Below are positions 40,102 through 49,023 of a stretch of 64,000 bases of DNA, piece after piece (position 1 is the first letter of the stretch; every line of letters starts with the position of its first letter). The position numbers and the translations under genes were made by a program. Source of the stretch: Flagellimonas sp. S3867 (GTDB lineage: Bacteria; Bacteroidota; Bacteroidia; Flavobacteriales; Flavobacteriaceae). The DNA lies in the NCBI RefSeq assembly GCF_014698935.1, contig NZ_JACVMN010000001.1, forward strand, positions 1-64,000. The letters run 5' to 3'. The notes under the pieces are model-generated. The model saw only the letters and a program-made list of their open reading frames with translations. It did no database searches and had not been told where the DNA came from.

Positions 40102-40818
40102 TTATCGAATTAAACTATTTAGAGTTGCAAAATGTGAACTTGTTTTGGTATACCCCATCTCATCAATATGTTGTTCTCCATACCAAATGTATTCATACAG
40201 ATAAGAAGCTTTTTGAAACTCAGTCTGCAACCTGGCTTCTCCAATTTCCTTTTGATAATCTAAATTGGTTTTCTCAAAATGCCATTCAATAATTTCTTTT
40301 TGGGATAAAAGTTTTAGAACCTTTAAGAACTGATACCGCACCGCAAGTCGGTAATCTTTGTTTTCAAGTGCTGATTTCATAAGAGAATCCAAATCCACGG
40401 CTTCAATATGTTGCTCTGAAAGGTCAATTTCCACAAGCGATTTGGCCTTTTTGGTGAAAATGGCATTGAATTTTTCATTGACGAACACCCGTATTAAAAT
40501 AAAAATGACCAAAAGGCCCATTAAACCATAAATAATGTACTCTAATATTATTAGTGTGGTAGGAGAAATATCAATTCCAAAGGCACTTCCCAAAGCTTCC
40601 AACAACCATTTGAGAAATCGTGCGAGTAAATTTTGAGATTCACCTGTCTTTACATCATAATTGAATTCGTCACCAGTATATTTTTTACTTAAATCCTCAT
40701 CCAAACTTCGCTCATAGAGGATAGATTCTTGATCAATAGGTATTGCTATTGAATCATTTTGACCAAACACTGTGACCATGGATAAAAGAAAAAATAAAGT
40801 GATGCTGTATTTTGCCAC
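40102..40818 (-). CDS. DUF4129-type protein of the MoxR cluster
   Basis: This 238-residue protein has a signal peptide (about 1-19), a membrane helix (about 90-112), and a C-terminal helical region ending with the DUF4129 hallmark YRLAVRYQFLKVLKLLSQK. The start is GTG at 40818, overlapping the upstream gene's TAG by one base (TAGTG), so translation is probably coupled. It is part of the MoxR operon. Confidence 0.82.
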   Translation of the reverse strand: MAKYSITLFFLLSMVTVFGQNDSIAIPIDQESILYERSLDEDLSKKYTGDEFNYDVKTGESQNLLARFLKWLLEALGSAFGIDISPTTLIILEYIIYGLMGLLVIFILIRVFVNEKFNAIFTKKAKSLVEIDLSEQHIEAVDLDSLMKSALENKDYRLAVRYQFLKVLKLLSQKEIIEWHFEKTNLDYQKEIGEARLQTEFQKASYLYEYIWYGEQHIDEMGYTKTSSHFATLNSLIR

Positions 40819-41756
40819 TAGTTGGATTGTCCTATTTGATCAATTTTACTTCTTGTGTTGATGTTATAGGTTTTCTCATGCAGCGCATAAAAAAGAATCC
40901 CATTTACAAACTGTGAAAGACATTGCGCATAAACCATTAAAATAAGCAAAAGGCATAATCCTAACGAATAAACAATAGTGGCAACTATTGAACTGGTTAC
41001 ATCTACTCCGCTATCCACTACATGAAAAGTATAGATACCAACTAAAATTCCTGGAATCAATATTATGATGAAAAAAAGGAGTCCATTGAGTAAACCAAGA
41101 ATGAAATTGACTCCAATCGCTTTCCAAAAACTTTTACTGACAAGATTCCAGCCTTCACCAAAGGCATCGATTACTCCTTTGTTTTCACTCATCATGCTAA
41201 AAAAGGAAACTCCGATCCAAGCAGTCATAAAAAATTGGATGATATATTGGGCAAATATCCCCAATAAAGGAATAAAGGCGGAGATAATAGCTACGATCAT
41301 GAAGACCAAATAAATAGGAATCAGTAGTAAAATGAAAAGTAGCGTGTTTCCGAACCTACTTTTGGTTAGTTCCCAAACCTCTTTTTTATCGAAGGCCATG
41401 CCTTTTTGCTCATCATACTTTACCAAATAGGAAGAACTAAGGCTAAAATTTAAGCCGGCTACCAAAATAAAGATGATAACAAACAAAACACTACCGGCAA
41501 TAATATAAATCCAATAAGCGTCCTCATTAGTTTGGGCAGGTCCGGTCCCTAAAAAATTGCCCTCGGCGGCAATGAGTCCAACAAATCCTGAGACCAACAA
41601 ATAACTCGTAATGAGCAAACCTATAAGGAAGACTCCATTATAGCTTAAGAAAACATTGGTGAACTTCTTTATGTTTTGTTTTAAAAAATCAAAATATACA
41701 CTTAGAATATCGCCAAAATCGCGATTTGTTCTAAGTTCAATGTATTTGTCTTTCAT
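40818..41756 (-). CDS. Multi-span membrane protein of the MoxR cluster
   Basis: This 312-residue protein has about six membrane helices and no periplasmic domain of note. The pattern resembles the membrane domain of bacterial glycerophosphodiester phosphodiesterases (DUF-type), but no catalytic residues are visible. It overlaps the SpoIIM gene by 20 bases and the DUF4129 gene by one base. Role unknown; its place in the cluster suggests an envelope function. Confidence 0.72.
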   Translation of the reverse strand: MKDKYIELRTNRDFGDILSVYFDFLKQNIKKFTNVFLSYNGVFLIGLLITSYLLVSGFVGLIAAEGNFLGTGPAQTNEDAYWIYIIAGSVLFVIIFILVAGLNFSLSSSYLVKYDEQKGMAFDKKEVWELTKSRFGNTLLFILLLIPIYLVFMIVAIISAFIPLLGIFAQYIIQFFMTAWIGVSFFSMMSENKGVIDAFGEGWNLVSKSFWKAIGVNFILGLLNGLLFFIIILIPGILVGIYTFHVVDSGVDVTSSIVATIVYSLGLCLLLILMVYAQCLSQFVNGILFYALHEKTYNINTRSKIDQIGQSN

Positions 41757-42705
41757 ATGTTCGATTAACTTTGATTGGGTATATGATGTAGTAATAAATT
41801 ATTAAAAACAGGGAAGCTCCTATAATTGTAAACGCCAACCAGTTGGGCATATTGGAGTACCGAGTGATGAAACCTTCTATAAAACCCGCAATAATAAAAA
41901 AAGGAATTGTGCTTACAACCACTTTCAGTCCAGCTTTTGCACCTTTCATAAATGAAACCCGTCGTGAAAATGTCTTTGGAAATAAAATACTGTTGCCCAT
42001 AATCAACCCTGCGCAGCCAGCAATAATTATAACGGATATCTCTATGGTACCATGCAACCAAATCTGTTTATTGGCCTCAAAAAAAACATCTTTGGTGTAA
42101 AAGAAAGTGATAAATGCACCCAACATTACACCATTGCTAAATAAAACATAAGCTGTTCCGATACTGGTAGCAACACCAAATGCAAAGGCCAAAAAGGCTA
42201 CACGTATATTATTGATCGTAATTCCCAAAAACGTACCAATTTCACTTCCGCTTTTGTAAATGGCAGTGGGTTCTCCATTGGCAATGTTGTTTAAGGTTTC
42301 GTTTACATAAGCGTCTCCCAATATCAGTCGAACAAAGGAAGAATCATTCAATGCCGAAACACTCCCTATTGCCGAGGCGACCAAAAAAATTAGAAAAGCG
42401 ATTCCTAATGTACGGTGATATTGTTTAAAGAACAGCGGAAACTCACGCACCCAAAAATCAACTATTCTATTTCCAGATTCTTTCTTGTTCTTATAAATTT
42501 TTTGATGCGCTTGAGAAGCCAATGAGTTCAGATACAATAAAGTCTTGCTTTGATCGTAATACGTTTGTGCATATGCAAGATCATTGGTCAGTTGAATGTA
42601 ACCATCTACCAAGATATCTGGGTCGGTAGTGGAACTAAAGGAAAGCGCTTTTTCAAATGCAATCCATTTTTCCTTATTTTGTTTCACAAAGGCGGCCTCG
42701 CGCAT
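41737..42705 (-). CDS. SpoIIM-like membrane protein
   Basis: This 322-residue protein begins with a soluble helical segment (about 1-105), then five or so membrane helices, as in stage II sporulation protein M homologues (HTLGIAFLIFLVASAIGSVSALN-type first helix; GTIEISVIIIAGCAGLIMGNS). Flavobacteria do not sporulate; SpoIIM-like proteins are routine members of MoxR/DUF58 clusters. It is first in the operon and divergent from the RDD gene (34-base gap). Confidence 0.85.
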   Translation of the reverse strand: MREAAFVKQNKEKWIAFEKALSFSSTTDPDILVDGYIQLTNDLAYAQTYYDQSKTLLYLNSLASQAHQKIYKNKKESGNRIVDFWVREFPLFFKQYHRTLGIAFLIFLVASAIGSVSALNDSSFVRLILGDAYVNETLNNIANGEPTAIYKSGSEIGTFLGITINNIRVAFLAFAFGVATSIGTAYVLFSNGVMLGAFITFFYTKDVFFEANKQIWLHGTIEISVIIIAGCAGLIMGNSILFPKTFSRRVSFMKGAKAGLKVVVSTIPFFIIAGFIEGFITRYSNMPNWLAFTIIGASLFLIIYYYIIYPIKVNRTYERQIH

Positions 42706-42739
42706 AAATAGGAATTCGTTAAGTTAAAATTACGTTTAT

Positions 42740-43465
42740 ATGGGTAACCTCCAAATCAATACAACGCAAAATGTTAACCTGGATTATAAAATTGTAGGTA
42801 TTGGAGAAAGAATTGTAGCGTTTATGATAGATGGGTTTATTCTATGGATATACGCTTTTTTGGTCAACATTATTGGTGATGCCCTTGGTTATATTTATGA
42901 AGATTCTTGGACCCAAAGAGGTTTGGTAGCACTTATCTTTTTACCCGCCATGTTTTATTCCCTTTTAATGCACAGTATTTTCAATGGGAGAACCGTTGGG
43001 AAAATGCTATTAAAAATGCGAGTGGTCCGATTGGATGGAACACCAGTACATTGGAGCAATTATCTTGTCCGCTGGATGCTTCGATTGGTGGATATTTGGA
43101 TATTCTTGGGATCCATTGGAATATTGTCCATACTTTTCACTGAAAGAAGACAACGGGTGGGAGATGCCGCCGCTGGAACCGTGGTTATAAGTACAAAGAA
43201 CAAAACCAAGGTTTCCCACACTATTCTGGAAGAGATCAATGAAGAATATACACCACAGTTCACTAATGTCACACTATTGACCGATAAAGACGTTAGATTG
43301 ATAAAGGATACTTTCCTAATTGCAAGAAGAAGCAATGATTTCAAAACCTTAACCGCATTAAGAGTTAAAGTTGAGAGTATTTTGAACACTAAATCTAATC
43401 TATATGATGTCCAGTTTCTAGATACTGTTCTAAAAGATTACAATTACTATACCCAAAAAATGTAA
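42740..43465 (+). CDS. RDD family membrane protein
   Basis: The 241-residue product has an RDD domain (about 15-150): IVAFMIDGFILWIYAF, NGRTVGKMLLKMRVVRLDG and ERRQRVGDAAAGTVV, with three to four membrane helices, followed by a soluble tail. RDD proteins are common next to MoxR/DUF58/SpoIIM clusters and are thought to be transporters or assembly factors. The divergent arrangement with SpoIIM shares a 34-base gap; the TRIC gene starts 2 bases downstream. Confidence 0.88.
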   Translation: MGNLQINTTQNVNLDYKIVGIGERIVAFMIDGFILWIYAFLVNIIGDALGYIYEDSWTQRGLVALIFLPAMFYSLLMHSIFNGRTVGKMLLKMRVVRLDGTPVHWSNYLVRWMLRLVDIWIFLGSIGILSILFTERRQRVGDAAAGTVVISTKNKTKVSHTILEEINEEYTPQFTNVTLLTDKDVRLIKDTFLIARRSNDFKTLTALRVKVESILNTKSNLYDVQFLDTVLKDYNYYTQKM

Positions 43466-43467
43466 AA

Positions 43468-44079
43468 ATGTTTTACCAAACCATTGATATTTTAGGGACC
43501 GTGGCTTTTGCACTTTCAGGTGTACTTGTAGCCATGGAAAAGCGACTTGATTTGTTCGGGGTTTTGATCATAGCCTTTGTTACTGCAATTGGAGGAGGTA
43601 CCTTACGCGATTTGCTCATTGGAAACACACCCGTAGTTTGGATGCGGGATTTGACTTACGTTTCAACAATTTTTATTACCGTTGTTTTTGGAATATTATT
43701 TGTTAACCAGCTTAAATATTTAAGAAAGTCACTGTTTCTATTTGATACGATTGGTATCGGATTATACACTATGGTCGGAATCGAAAAAGGGATTCAAGCC
43801 GGTCTTTCTCCGGTAATGTGTGTGGCTTTGGGTACAATGACAGCCAGTTTTGGTGGCGTACTCAGGGATATGCTTTGTAACGAAATCCCGGTGATTTTTA
43901 GAAAGGAGATTTATGCAACGGCCTGTATTGCAGGTGGATTCAGCTATTTTCTTTTTGTGAAGCTTCCCATACCCGAAGGGTATGCCTATGTTGCGGCAAT
44001 TCTATTGGTGATTGCGTTGCGCATTTTAGCCGTCAAGTTTGATATTCGTCTGCCGAACATCTACAAAAAAGAAGTTTGA
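43468..44079 (+). CDS. Trimeric intracellular cation channel (TRIC/UPF0126) family protein
   Basis: The 203-residue membrane protein contains two homologous UPF0126/TRIC repeats, each with the signature AFVTAIGGGTLRDLL (about 35-49) and TASFGGVLRDML (about 122-133). TRIC family proteins are cation channels, and some bacterial relatives (YadS/YicG) transport glycine. It converges on the cyclophilin gene with no gap: the stop at 44079 abuts the other stop at 44080. Confidence 0.9.
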   Translation: MFYQTIDILGTVAFALSGVLVAMEKRLDLFGVLIIAFVTAIGGGTLRDLLIGNTPVVWMRDLTYVSTIFITVVFGILFVNQLKYLRKSLFLFDTIGIGLYTMVGIEKGIQAGLSPVMCVALGTMTASFGGVLRDMLCNEIPVIFRKEIYATACIAGGFSYFLFVKLPIPEGYAYVAAILLVIALRILAVKFDIRLPNIYKKEV

Positions 44080-44793
44080 TCAAAGCACTTCGGCCTTCAA
44101 GATATATATGTTTTGCCAAGGCCAATCCCCATCACCAACGGGCACATTGTTTATGGCATCGACCACATCCATTCCTTCAATGACCCTTCCGAAAGGTGTG
44201 TAAGAACCATCCAAATGGTAAGAGCCTGGTTTGGTGACCACAATAAAAAATTCATAAGGTGATGCTAATTTATGTGGATTGTTGCGTTCACTACTTGGCA
44301 TCGAAATTGTACCGCGATGATGCTTGTATCCTTTCTTTGCATCTGGAGGAAGCAGATATCGACCTATCAATCTTCTTTTCTTCGAAGTTTCTTTGTCGTC
44401 CGAATTTCCACCTTGGATGATAAAATCCTTTACAACTCTATGAAATTGGGTATTGTTAAAATACCCTTTCCGCGCCAGATAGATGAAATTGGCTTTATGA
44501 TAAGGTACATTATCATAAAGTTGAACCGTAAAACTCCCCATACTGGTCGTAAGTTTCACCTTGTCTTCCTTTACCTCTTTGGCATAATTAAAAAAGAAAT
44601 CAATGGCATTTTCTTCAGTAAGAACAAATGCTTCTTCTTTTTTTTCTTCAAGAACAGCTTCATCCTTCGGAATTGAATCCGTCTTCGCAACTTTGTGCTC
44701 AACGTTGGGATTGTTCTTTTTGGAAGATTCACCACAGGAGACAAGAAAAAATAATAGTATACTTGTAATTAGAGCTGCTTGTTTTAAAAACAT
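44080..44793 (-). CDS. Lipoprotein cyclophilin-type peptidyl-prolyl isomerase
   Basis: This 237-residue protein has lipobox LVSC (Cys 20) and then a low-complexity linker (residues 20-60). A cyclophilin domain follows (about 65-235): FTVQLYDNVPYHKANF, HRVVKDFIIQGG, and GTISMPSSE, with GYKHHRGTISM at the active site. It would speed proline isomerisation of envelope proteins. Its ATG shares two bases with the divergent NUDIX gene's ATG, within one CATG at 44791-44794. Confidence 0.88.
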   Translation of the reverse strand: MFLKQAALITSILLFFLVSCGESSKKNNPNVEHKVAKTDSIPKDEAVLEEKKEEAFVLTEENAIDFFFNYAKEVKEDKVKLTTSMGSFTVQLYDNVPYHKANFIYLARKGYFNNTQFHRVVKDFIIQGGNSDDKETSKKRRLIGRYLLPPDAKKGYKHHRGTISMPSSERNNPHKLASPYEFFIVVTKPGSYHLDGSYTPFGRVIEGMDVVDAINNVPVGDGDWPWQNIYILKAEVL

Positions 44794-45433
44794 GGATTTT
44801 AAAGAATTTTATCAACAGGTTTTAAAAATAAAAAATCTACCACTACCCGGTGAGGATTCGCATCATAAAATGTCTCCGGCCATGCGTGCGCAATGGCTAA
44901 AATCCAATGAAATTCGCAAAATGAACCCGAAAAGGGCAGGAGTCATGGCCCTTTTTTACCCTGATCTGGATTTTGACACCAAGTTACTTCTGATATTGAG
45001 AAAAACATACAACGGAGTACATTCCAATCAGATTGGATTTCCGGGGGGAAAGGTGGAACCACAAGATAATGGACTTTTGGAAACCGCATTGCGTGAAACA
45101 CATGAAGAAGTGGGTGTGCCCCCTGATGCTGTTGAGGTGGTAAAGGAGTTAAGCGAAGTGTACATTCCACCAAGTAATTTTATGGTAAGTCCATTTATTG
45201 GAATCTATCAAAATCCCCAACCTTTTAGTCTCCAAGAAACTGAGGTGGAGGACCTGGTCGAGGTTTATTTGAGAGATTTTTTGGACAAAACCAATCATAT
45301 CGAAGAAAACCTGACAACTTCTTATGCAAAAAACATTAATGTACCTGCCTATAAACTAAATGGTTATACCGTTTGGGGGGCAACGGCCATGATGATGAGT
45401 GAAATCAAAGAACTTTTAGAACAGGTGCTTTAA
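44792..45433 (+). CDS. NUDIX hydrolase, CoA pyrophosphatase type
   Basis: The 213-residue product carries a Nudix domain (about 48-175) with GFPGGKVEP and the box ALRETHEEVGV (99-109). The preceding PAMRAQW element and overall length match the CoA pyrophosphatase (NudL-like) subgroup, which splits CoA to 3',5'-ADP and phosphopantetheine. ATG 44792 is chosen because FKEFYQQVLKIKNLPLPG is conserved; longer upstream readings would run antisense through the cyclophilin gene. Confidence 0.87.
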   Translation: MDFKEFYQQVLKIKNLPLPGEDSHHKMSPAMRAQWLKSNEIRKMNPKRAGVMALFYPDLDFDTKLLLILRKTYNGVHSNQIGFPGGKVEPQDNGLLETALRETHEEVGVPPDAVEVVKELSEVYIPPSNFMVSPFIGIYQNPQPFSLQETEVEDLVEVYLRDFLDKTNHIEENLTTSYAKNINVPAYKLNGYTVWGATAMMMSEIKELLEQVL

Positions 45434-45469
45434 AGGCTATTTTGTAAATTAGCCTCCTACGCATAAGGT

Positions 45470-46282
45470 ATGGGGCTGTTTAAAGAAAATCCTTTTGGAC
45501 ATATTTTGTTTTTGAAACGATGGTTGATTCGAATTGCCGGGTCGTTTACACACCAGCGCTACAAGGGGTTTAATAAATTAGAAATTGAGGGCTCCCAAAT
45601 TATTCGAGATCTACCCGAATCAAATGTACTTTTTGTAAGCAATCACCAGACCTATTTTGCCGATGTTGTGGCCATGTTCCATGTGTTCAATGCCAGTCTG
45701 AAGGGAAGAGATGATTCCATTAAAAATTTGGGCTACCTATGGAATCCCAAATTGAACATCTACTATGTAGCCGCGAAGGAGACCATGAAGCAAAGTGTTT
45801 TGGCAAAAATACTGGCCTATGCGGGCTCCATCAGTATTGAAAGAACTTGGCGAGCAGACGGACAAGATGTGAACAGACAGGTCAAGTTCAGTGATATCAG
45901 CAATATCGCCAAAGCCTTGGATGATGGCTGGGTAATCACTTTTCCGCAGGGTACAACTACCCCATGGAAACCATTACGAAAAGGGACCGCTCATATCATC
46001 AAACGATATAAACCTGTAGTAGTGCCGGTGGTCATAGATGGTTTTAGACGTTCGTTTGATAAAAAGGGACTTCGCGTCAAAAAGAAAGGGATATTACAAT
46101 CTATGCATATAAAGCAGCCATTGGAAATAGATTATGAAAATGAATCTATTGAATCCATTTTGGAAAAGTTGGAATATGCCATTGAACAGCACCCATCTTT
46201 TTTAAAGGTTATTCCGAAGGAAGAACTGGCAGCCTACGAAGCCGAGCATCAAAAAAGAAGGTATAGCTATAAGGGGGATTAA
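45470..46282 (+). CDS. PlsC-like 1-acylglycerol-phosphate acyltransferase
   Basis: This 270-residue protein has the PlsC acyltransferase motifs: NHQTYFAD (H59, D65; an Hx5D rather than the usual Hx4D), SIERTWRAD in place of motif II, FPQGTTTPW for motif III (usually FPEGT) and VVPVVI for motif IV. It is predicted to be membrane-associated and act in phospholipid synthesis. The two altered motifs recur in Bacteroidota PlsC homologues by recollection and may define a subfamily. The stop overlaps the converging gene by 4 bases. Confidence 0.82.
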   Translation: MGLFKENPFGHILFLKRWLIRIAGSFTHQRYKGFNKLEIEGSQIIRDLPESNVLFVSNHQTYFADVVAMFHVFNASLKGRDDSIKNLGYLWNPKLNIYYVAAKETMKQSVLAKILAYAGSISIERTWRADGQDVNRQVKFSDISNIAKALDDGWVITFPQGTTTPWKPLRKGTAHIIKRYKPVVVPVVIDGFRRSFDKKGLRVKKKGILQSMHIKQPLEIDYENESIESILEKLEYAIEQHPSFLKVIPKEELAAYEAEHQKRRYSYKGD

Positions 46283-46926
46283 ACTTCCAGCTTTTGTAGT
46301 TCGTGATAGTTTCTTCGCAATTTTCTAGTAAGTAATCCGTAGAGTAAAAAGTAAATTCCTCCTAGAATCACTGTAAACAGTACACCAACAATTGCAAAGC
46401 TTGCCATGAAAATCCATTTAAGCTTTTCTGGAGGCGTTTCCGATAGTTTTTCTCCCATTTCAAAAGTCTCTGCAATATTGTCACTAAAATAAATACCCAC
46501 AATTAACATGGCAAAGGTGAGCAACACCATGGATAATGAAAAAAGGACATAATACTTGACTGTTTTTCGGGTCTTCAGAATGTTTGAAGTAAGCTGTTTG
46601 GCATTGTCCAGCACCGAAATCTCTCTGTATCGTTTATAGAAAAGATAGATAAAATAAAAGATAACCAGATACTGTAAAATGCTTACTCCCAATATCACAT
46701 TGGTTAGTTCCAGGTCTGAATAGATGCTCAAGTTATTCCGCATTGAGGGAATTAGATATAGCAAATGGGGAAGTATAAATTCAATAATACTGATGTAAAA
46801 TATCCATTTGACAATTGATGAAGATTTTTTCCAGATCATCTGGTATATTTCATCAAACGACAGTTTTGGAAGGTGTTCATCCTTTTTCTGCCAGTCCTTT
46901 TTCAAGAATTCCAGTTCATCAACCAT
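46279..46926 (-). CDS. Four-helix membrane protein downstream of an ECF sigma factor
   Basis: This 215-residue protein has an N-terminal soluble part of about 35 residues, then about four membrane helices (about 38-57, 72-90, 121-140, 168-190). It lacks a recognisable anti-sigma motif (no zinc-binding HxxxCxxC). It starts 3 bases after the sigma gene's stop and has the same sigma-plus-membrane-partner layout as the pair at 8765-9686. A regulatory role is inference. Confidence 0.75.
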   Translation of the reverse strand: MVDELEFLKKDWQKKDEHLPKLSFDEIYQMIWKKSSSIVKWIFYISIIEFILPHLLYLIPSMRNNLSIYSDLELTNVILGVSILQYLVIFYFIYLFYKRYREISVLDNAKQLTSNILKTRKTVKYYVLFSLSMVLLTFAMLIVGIYFSDNIAETFEMGEKLSETPPEKLKWIFMASFAIVGVLFTVILGGIYFLLYGLLTRKLRRNYHELQKLEV

Positions 46927-46929
46927 GCT

Positions 46930-47424
46930 CTAAGGATTTAATATGGTTCTTAATTTATTCTTTACTCTATTCATTTTTACTCTTGCGTTTACTTCGGTGA
47001 TACCCAAAGTTTCCGAGATTTCTGCATAATCCTTGTCTTCCAAATACAAAAAGACCAAAGCTTTGTCAATATCGCCCAATTGCTTTATCGCATTATACAT
47101 GAGTTTTAATTGTTTTTCTTCGGTATCATCATATTCGTCGCTCTTGATCTTAAAAATTACGGAATCGTAATCCTGGGTCTGTACCCTTTTCTTCGATTTT
47201 CGATAGAGGGTAATCGCCGTATTCAACGCTACCCGATACATCCAGGTACTGAATTTGGCATCTCCCCTAAACTTTGGATATGCTTTCCATAATTGTATAG
47301 TGATTTCCTGGAACAAATCGTTATGGGCATCTCGGTCATTGGTATATAGACTGCATACTTTGTGAACAATATTCTGATTGCTCTCAAGCTCCGTCACAAA
47401 ACGATGTTCAAGTTCTTTATTCAC
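46930..47424 (-). CDS. ECF-type RNA polymerase sigma factor
   Basis: The 164-residue protein has sigma region 2 (about 10-80: DLFQEITIQLWKAYPKF and RGDAKFSTWMYRVALNTA) and region 4 (about 105-160: VFLYLEDKDYAEISETLGITEVNARVKM). It is a typical compact ECF sigma factor. The following gene starts after only 3 bases and encodes a membrane protein. Confidence 0.92.
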   Translation of the reverse strand: MNKELEHRFVTELESNQNIVHKVCSLYTNDRDAHNDLFQEITIQLWKAYPKFRGDAKFSTWMYRVALNTAITLYRKSKKRVQTQDYDSVIFKIKSDEYDDTEEKQLKLMYNAIKQLGDIDKALVFLYLEDKDYAEISETLGITEVNARVKMNRVKNKLRTILNP

Positions 47425-47493
47425 TATGGTTGGTAAGTTTGCTGTATATGTGTTTAGAAAATGATTTTTGTTACAGCACTTTTTGGTAAATTC

Positions 47494-48921
47494 TTATTTT
47501 CTGTAATCCAAAGCAGGTGGCCTGTCTCCCAAAAGTGGAATATATTCGAAGTCTTCACCTCTTCGTTTTTCCAGTTCTGCCTTGGCTTCTTGGACTATTT
47601 TTGGATTCTCAAAAAGGTCCATTGCCGTAAGTGTAATTGCTTTTGCAGCGACCATCATACCCTTTGTGCCAATAGATGTTCCTCCGGCGGCAACAGCCTG
47701 CCAACTATGGGCCGGGGTTCCTGGAACCCAGGTTGCTGCACTCAAACCCACCGTTGGTACCGCAAAACTGACATCTCCCACATCTGTAGAGCCATAAGCT
47801 CTGGCCTTTTCTTTATAGGGTTGAATGCCAGTAGCTTTATCAATATCCAACTTTTTATACCCAAAACTTAAGGCAATTTTTTCTGCAAAAGCTTTTTCCT
47901 CATCGGTATAGGTTATGCCTCCTACTTCTGATAAATTGTCATGCATTAATTTTTGCAAAACAAGATTGGGTAAAAGTTCATGGGTTCCACCGATCATTTC
48001 ATAATCCATGGTTGTTCCAGTTCCCAAAGCAGCACCTTCGGCCGCCTTTACCATACGATCAAAAATATCAATGACCACATCTCTTCTATTATGACGGGCG
48101 TAATAATATACTTCCGCAAAATTGGGGACAACATTGGGGGCTTTTCCACCATCCGTGATTACATAATGGATTCTGGCCTCTTGCGGAATATGTTCCCGCA
48201 TCATATTTATCATTGCGTTCATGGCCTCAACACCATCCAACGCGGAACGACCCATCTGGGGTGCTCCGGCAGCATGGGCTGAGGTTCCATAAAATCGAAA
48301 TTTAGCTGATTTGTTTGCCAAAGCAGCACCGGCACTTGCTGCATTCTGTGACCCTGGATGCCAGTGAAGCGCAACATCAACATCATTAAAAAGACCTTCG
48401 CGAACCATATAAACCTTTCCTGAACCGCCTTCCTCTGCAGGACATCCATAAAACCTGATCGTACCTTGTATTTTATTTGCTTTCATCCAATCTTTTACCG
48501 CAATGGCAGAAGCAGCCGATGCTGTACCAAAAAGATGGTGTCCACATGCATGCCCCGCTGCTTTATTGGCTGATTTTTTTTCAGCAACTGCTTGTTGTGA
48601 CAAACCTGGTAAAGCATCATATTCCCCTAAAATGGCTATCACAGGAGATCCAGAACCATATTCGGCTATAAAAGCTGTGGGAATGCCAGCTACACCTTTT
48701 TCAATTGAAAAACCAGCATCTGAGAGCGTTTTTTGTAATAGTGCAGAACTTTTTTCTTCCAAATATCCCATTTCGGCAAGATTCCAAATTTGATGGGCGA
48801 TGTCTCCATATTGCTGTGTTTGGGAGGTCAAATTCGCAAGAACGGCATTCTTGTTTTCCTGTGAAAAACCCAATAGCGGAGATAGTGCAATAATCCAAAT
48901 AAAAAGGTGCGTTGGTCTCAT
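47494..48921 (-). CDS. M20-family amidohydrolase/peptidase, secreted
   Basis: This 475-residue protein has a signal peptide (about 1-20, ending GFSQ) and an M20D-type zinc hydrolase: GEYDALPG, ACGHHLFG with metal histidines, GCPAEEGGSGK with the metal/catalytic glutamates, HWHPG, and STDVGDVSF. The similarity is to AbgB/p-aminobenzoyl-glutamate hydrolase-type aminoacylases. The dimerisation domain lies between about 210 and 310. Substrate unknown. The gene is isolated, with a NADH dehydrogenase gene divergent across a short gap. Confidence 0.9.
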   Translation of the reverse strand: MRPTHLFIWIIALSPLLGFSQENKNAVLANLTSQTQQYGDIAHQIWNLAEMGYLEEKSSALLQKTLSDAGFSIEKGVAGIPTAFIAEYGSGSPVIAILGEYDALPGLSQQAVAEKKSANKAAGHACGHHLFGTASAASAIAVKDWMKANKIQGTIRFYGCPAEEGGSGKVYMVREGLFNDVDVALHWHPGSQNAASAGAALANKSAKFRFYGTSAHAAGAPQMGRSALDGVEAMNAMINMMREHIPQEARIHYVITDGGKAPNVVPNFAEVYYYARHNRRDVVIDIFDRMVKAAEGAALGTGTTMDYEMIGGTHELLPNLVLQKLMHDNLSEVGGITYTDEEKAFAEKIALSFGYKKLDIDKATGIQPYKEKARAYGSTDVGDVSFAVPTVGLSAATWVPGTPAHSWQAVAAGGTSIGTKGMMVAAKAITLTAMDLFENPKIVQEAKAELEKRRGEDFEYIPLLGDRPPALDYRK

Positions 48922-49001
48922 GTCAGTTTGTTTTGTTAGTCAAGTCCTAAATATACTAAAAAAAGCCGTCCCAAAAGTCCATTTCCCAGCATGGGAATGC
49001 G

Positions 49002-49009
49002 TAAATTTG
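49002..49009 (+). promoter_or_regulatory. -7 promoter element TAAATTTG before the NADH dehydrogenase gene
   Basis: TAAATTTG matches TAnnTTTG. It lies between the upstream ATG at 48991 and the ATG at 49015/49024, which argues against the most upstream start. No -33 TTG at the right spacing was found. Confidence 0.35.
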
Positions 49010-49023
49010 TATACATGTCGAGC

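Noticed and set aside
42740..42740. Sporulation capacity inferred from SpoIIM.
   Set aside because: SpoIIM-like proteins are common in MoxR clusters of non-sporulating Bacteroidota; no other sporulation gene is present.
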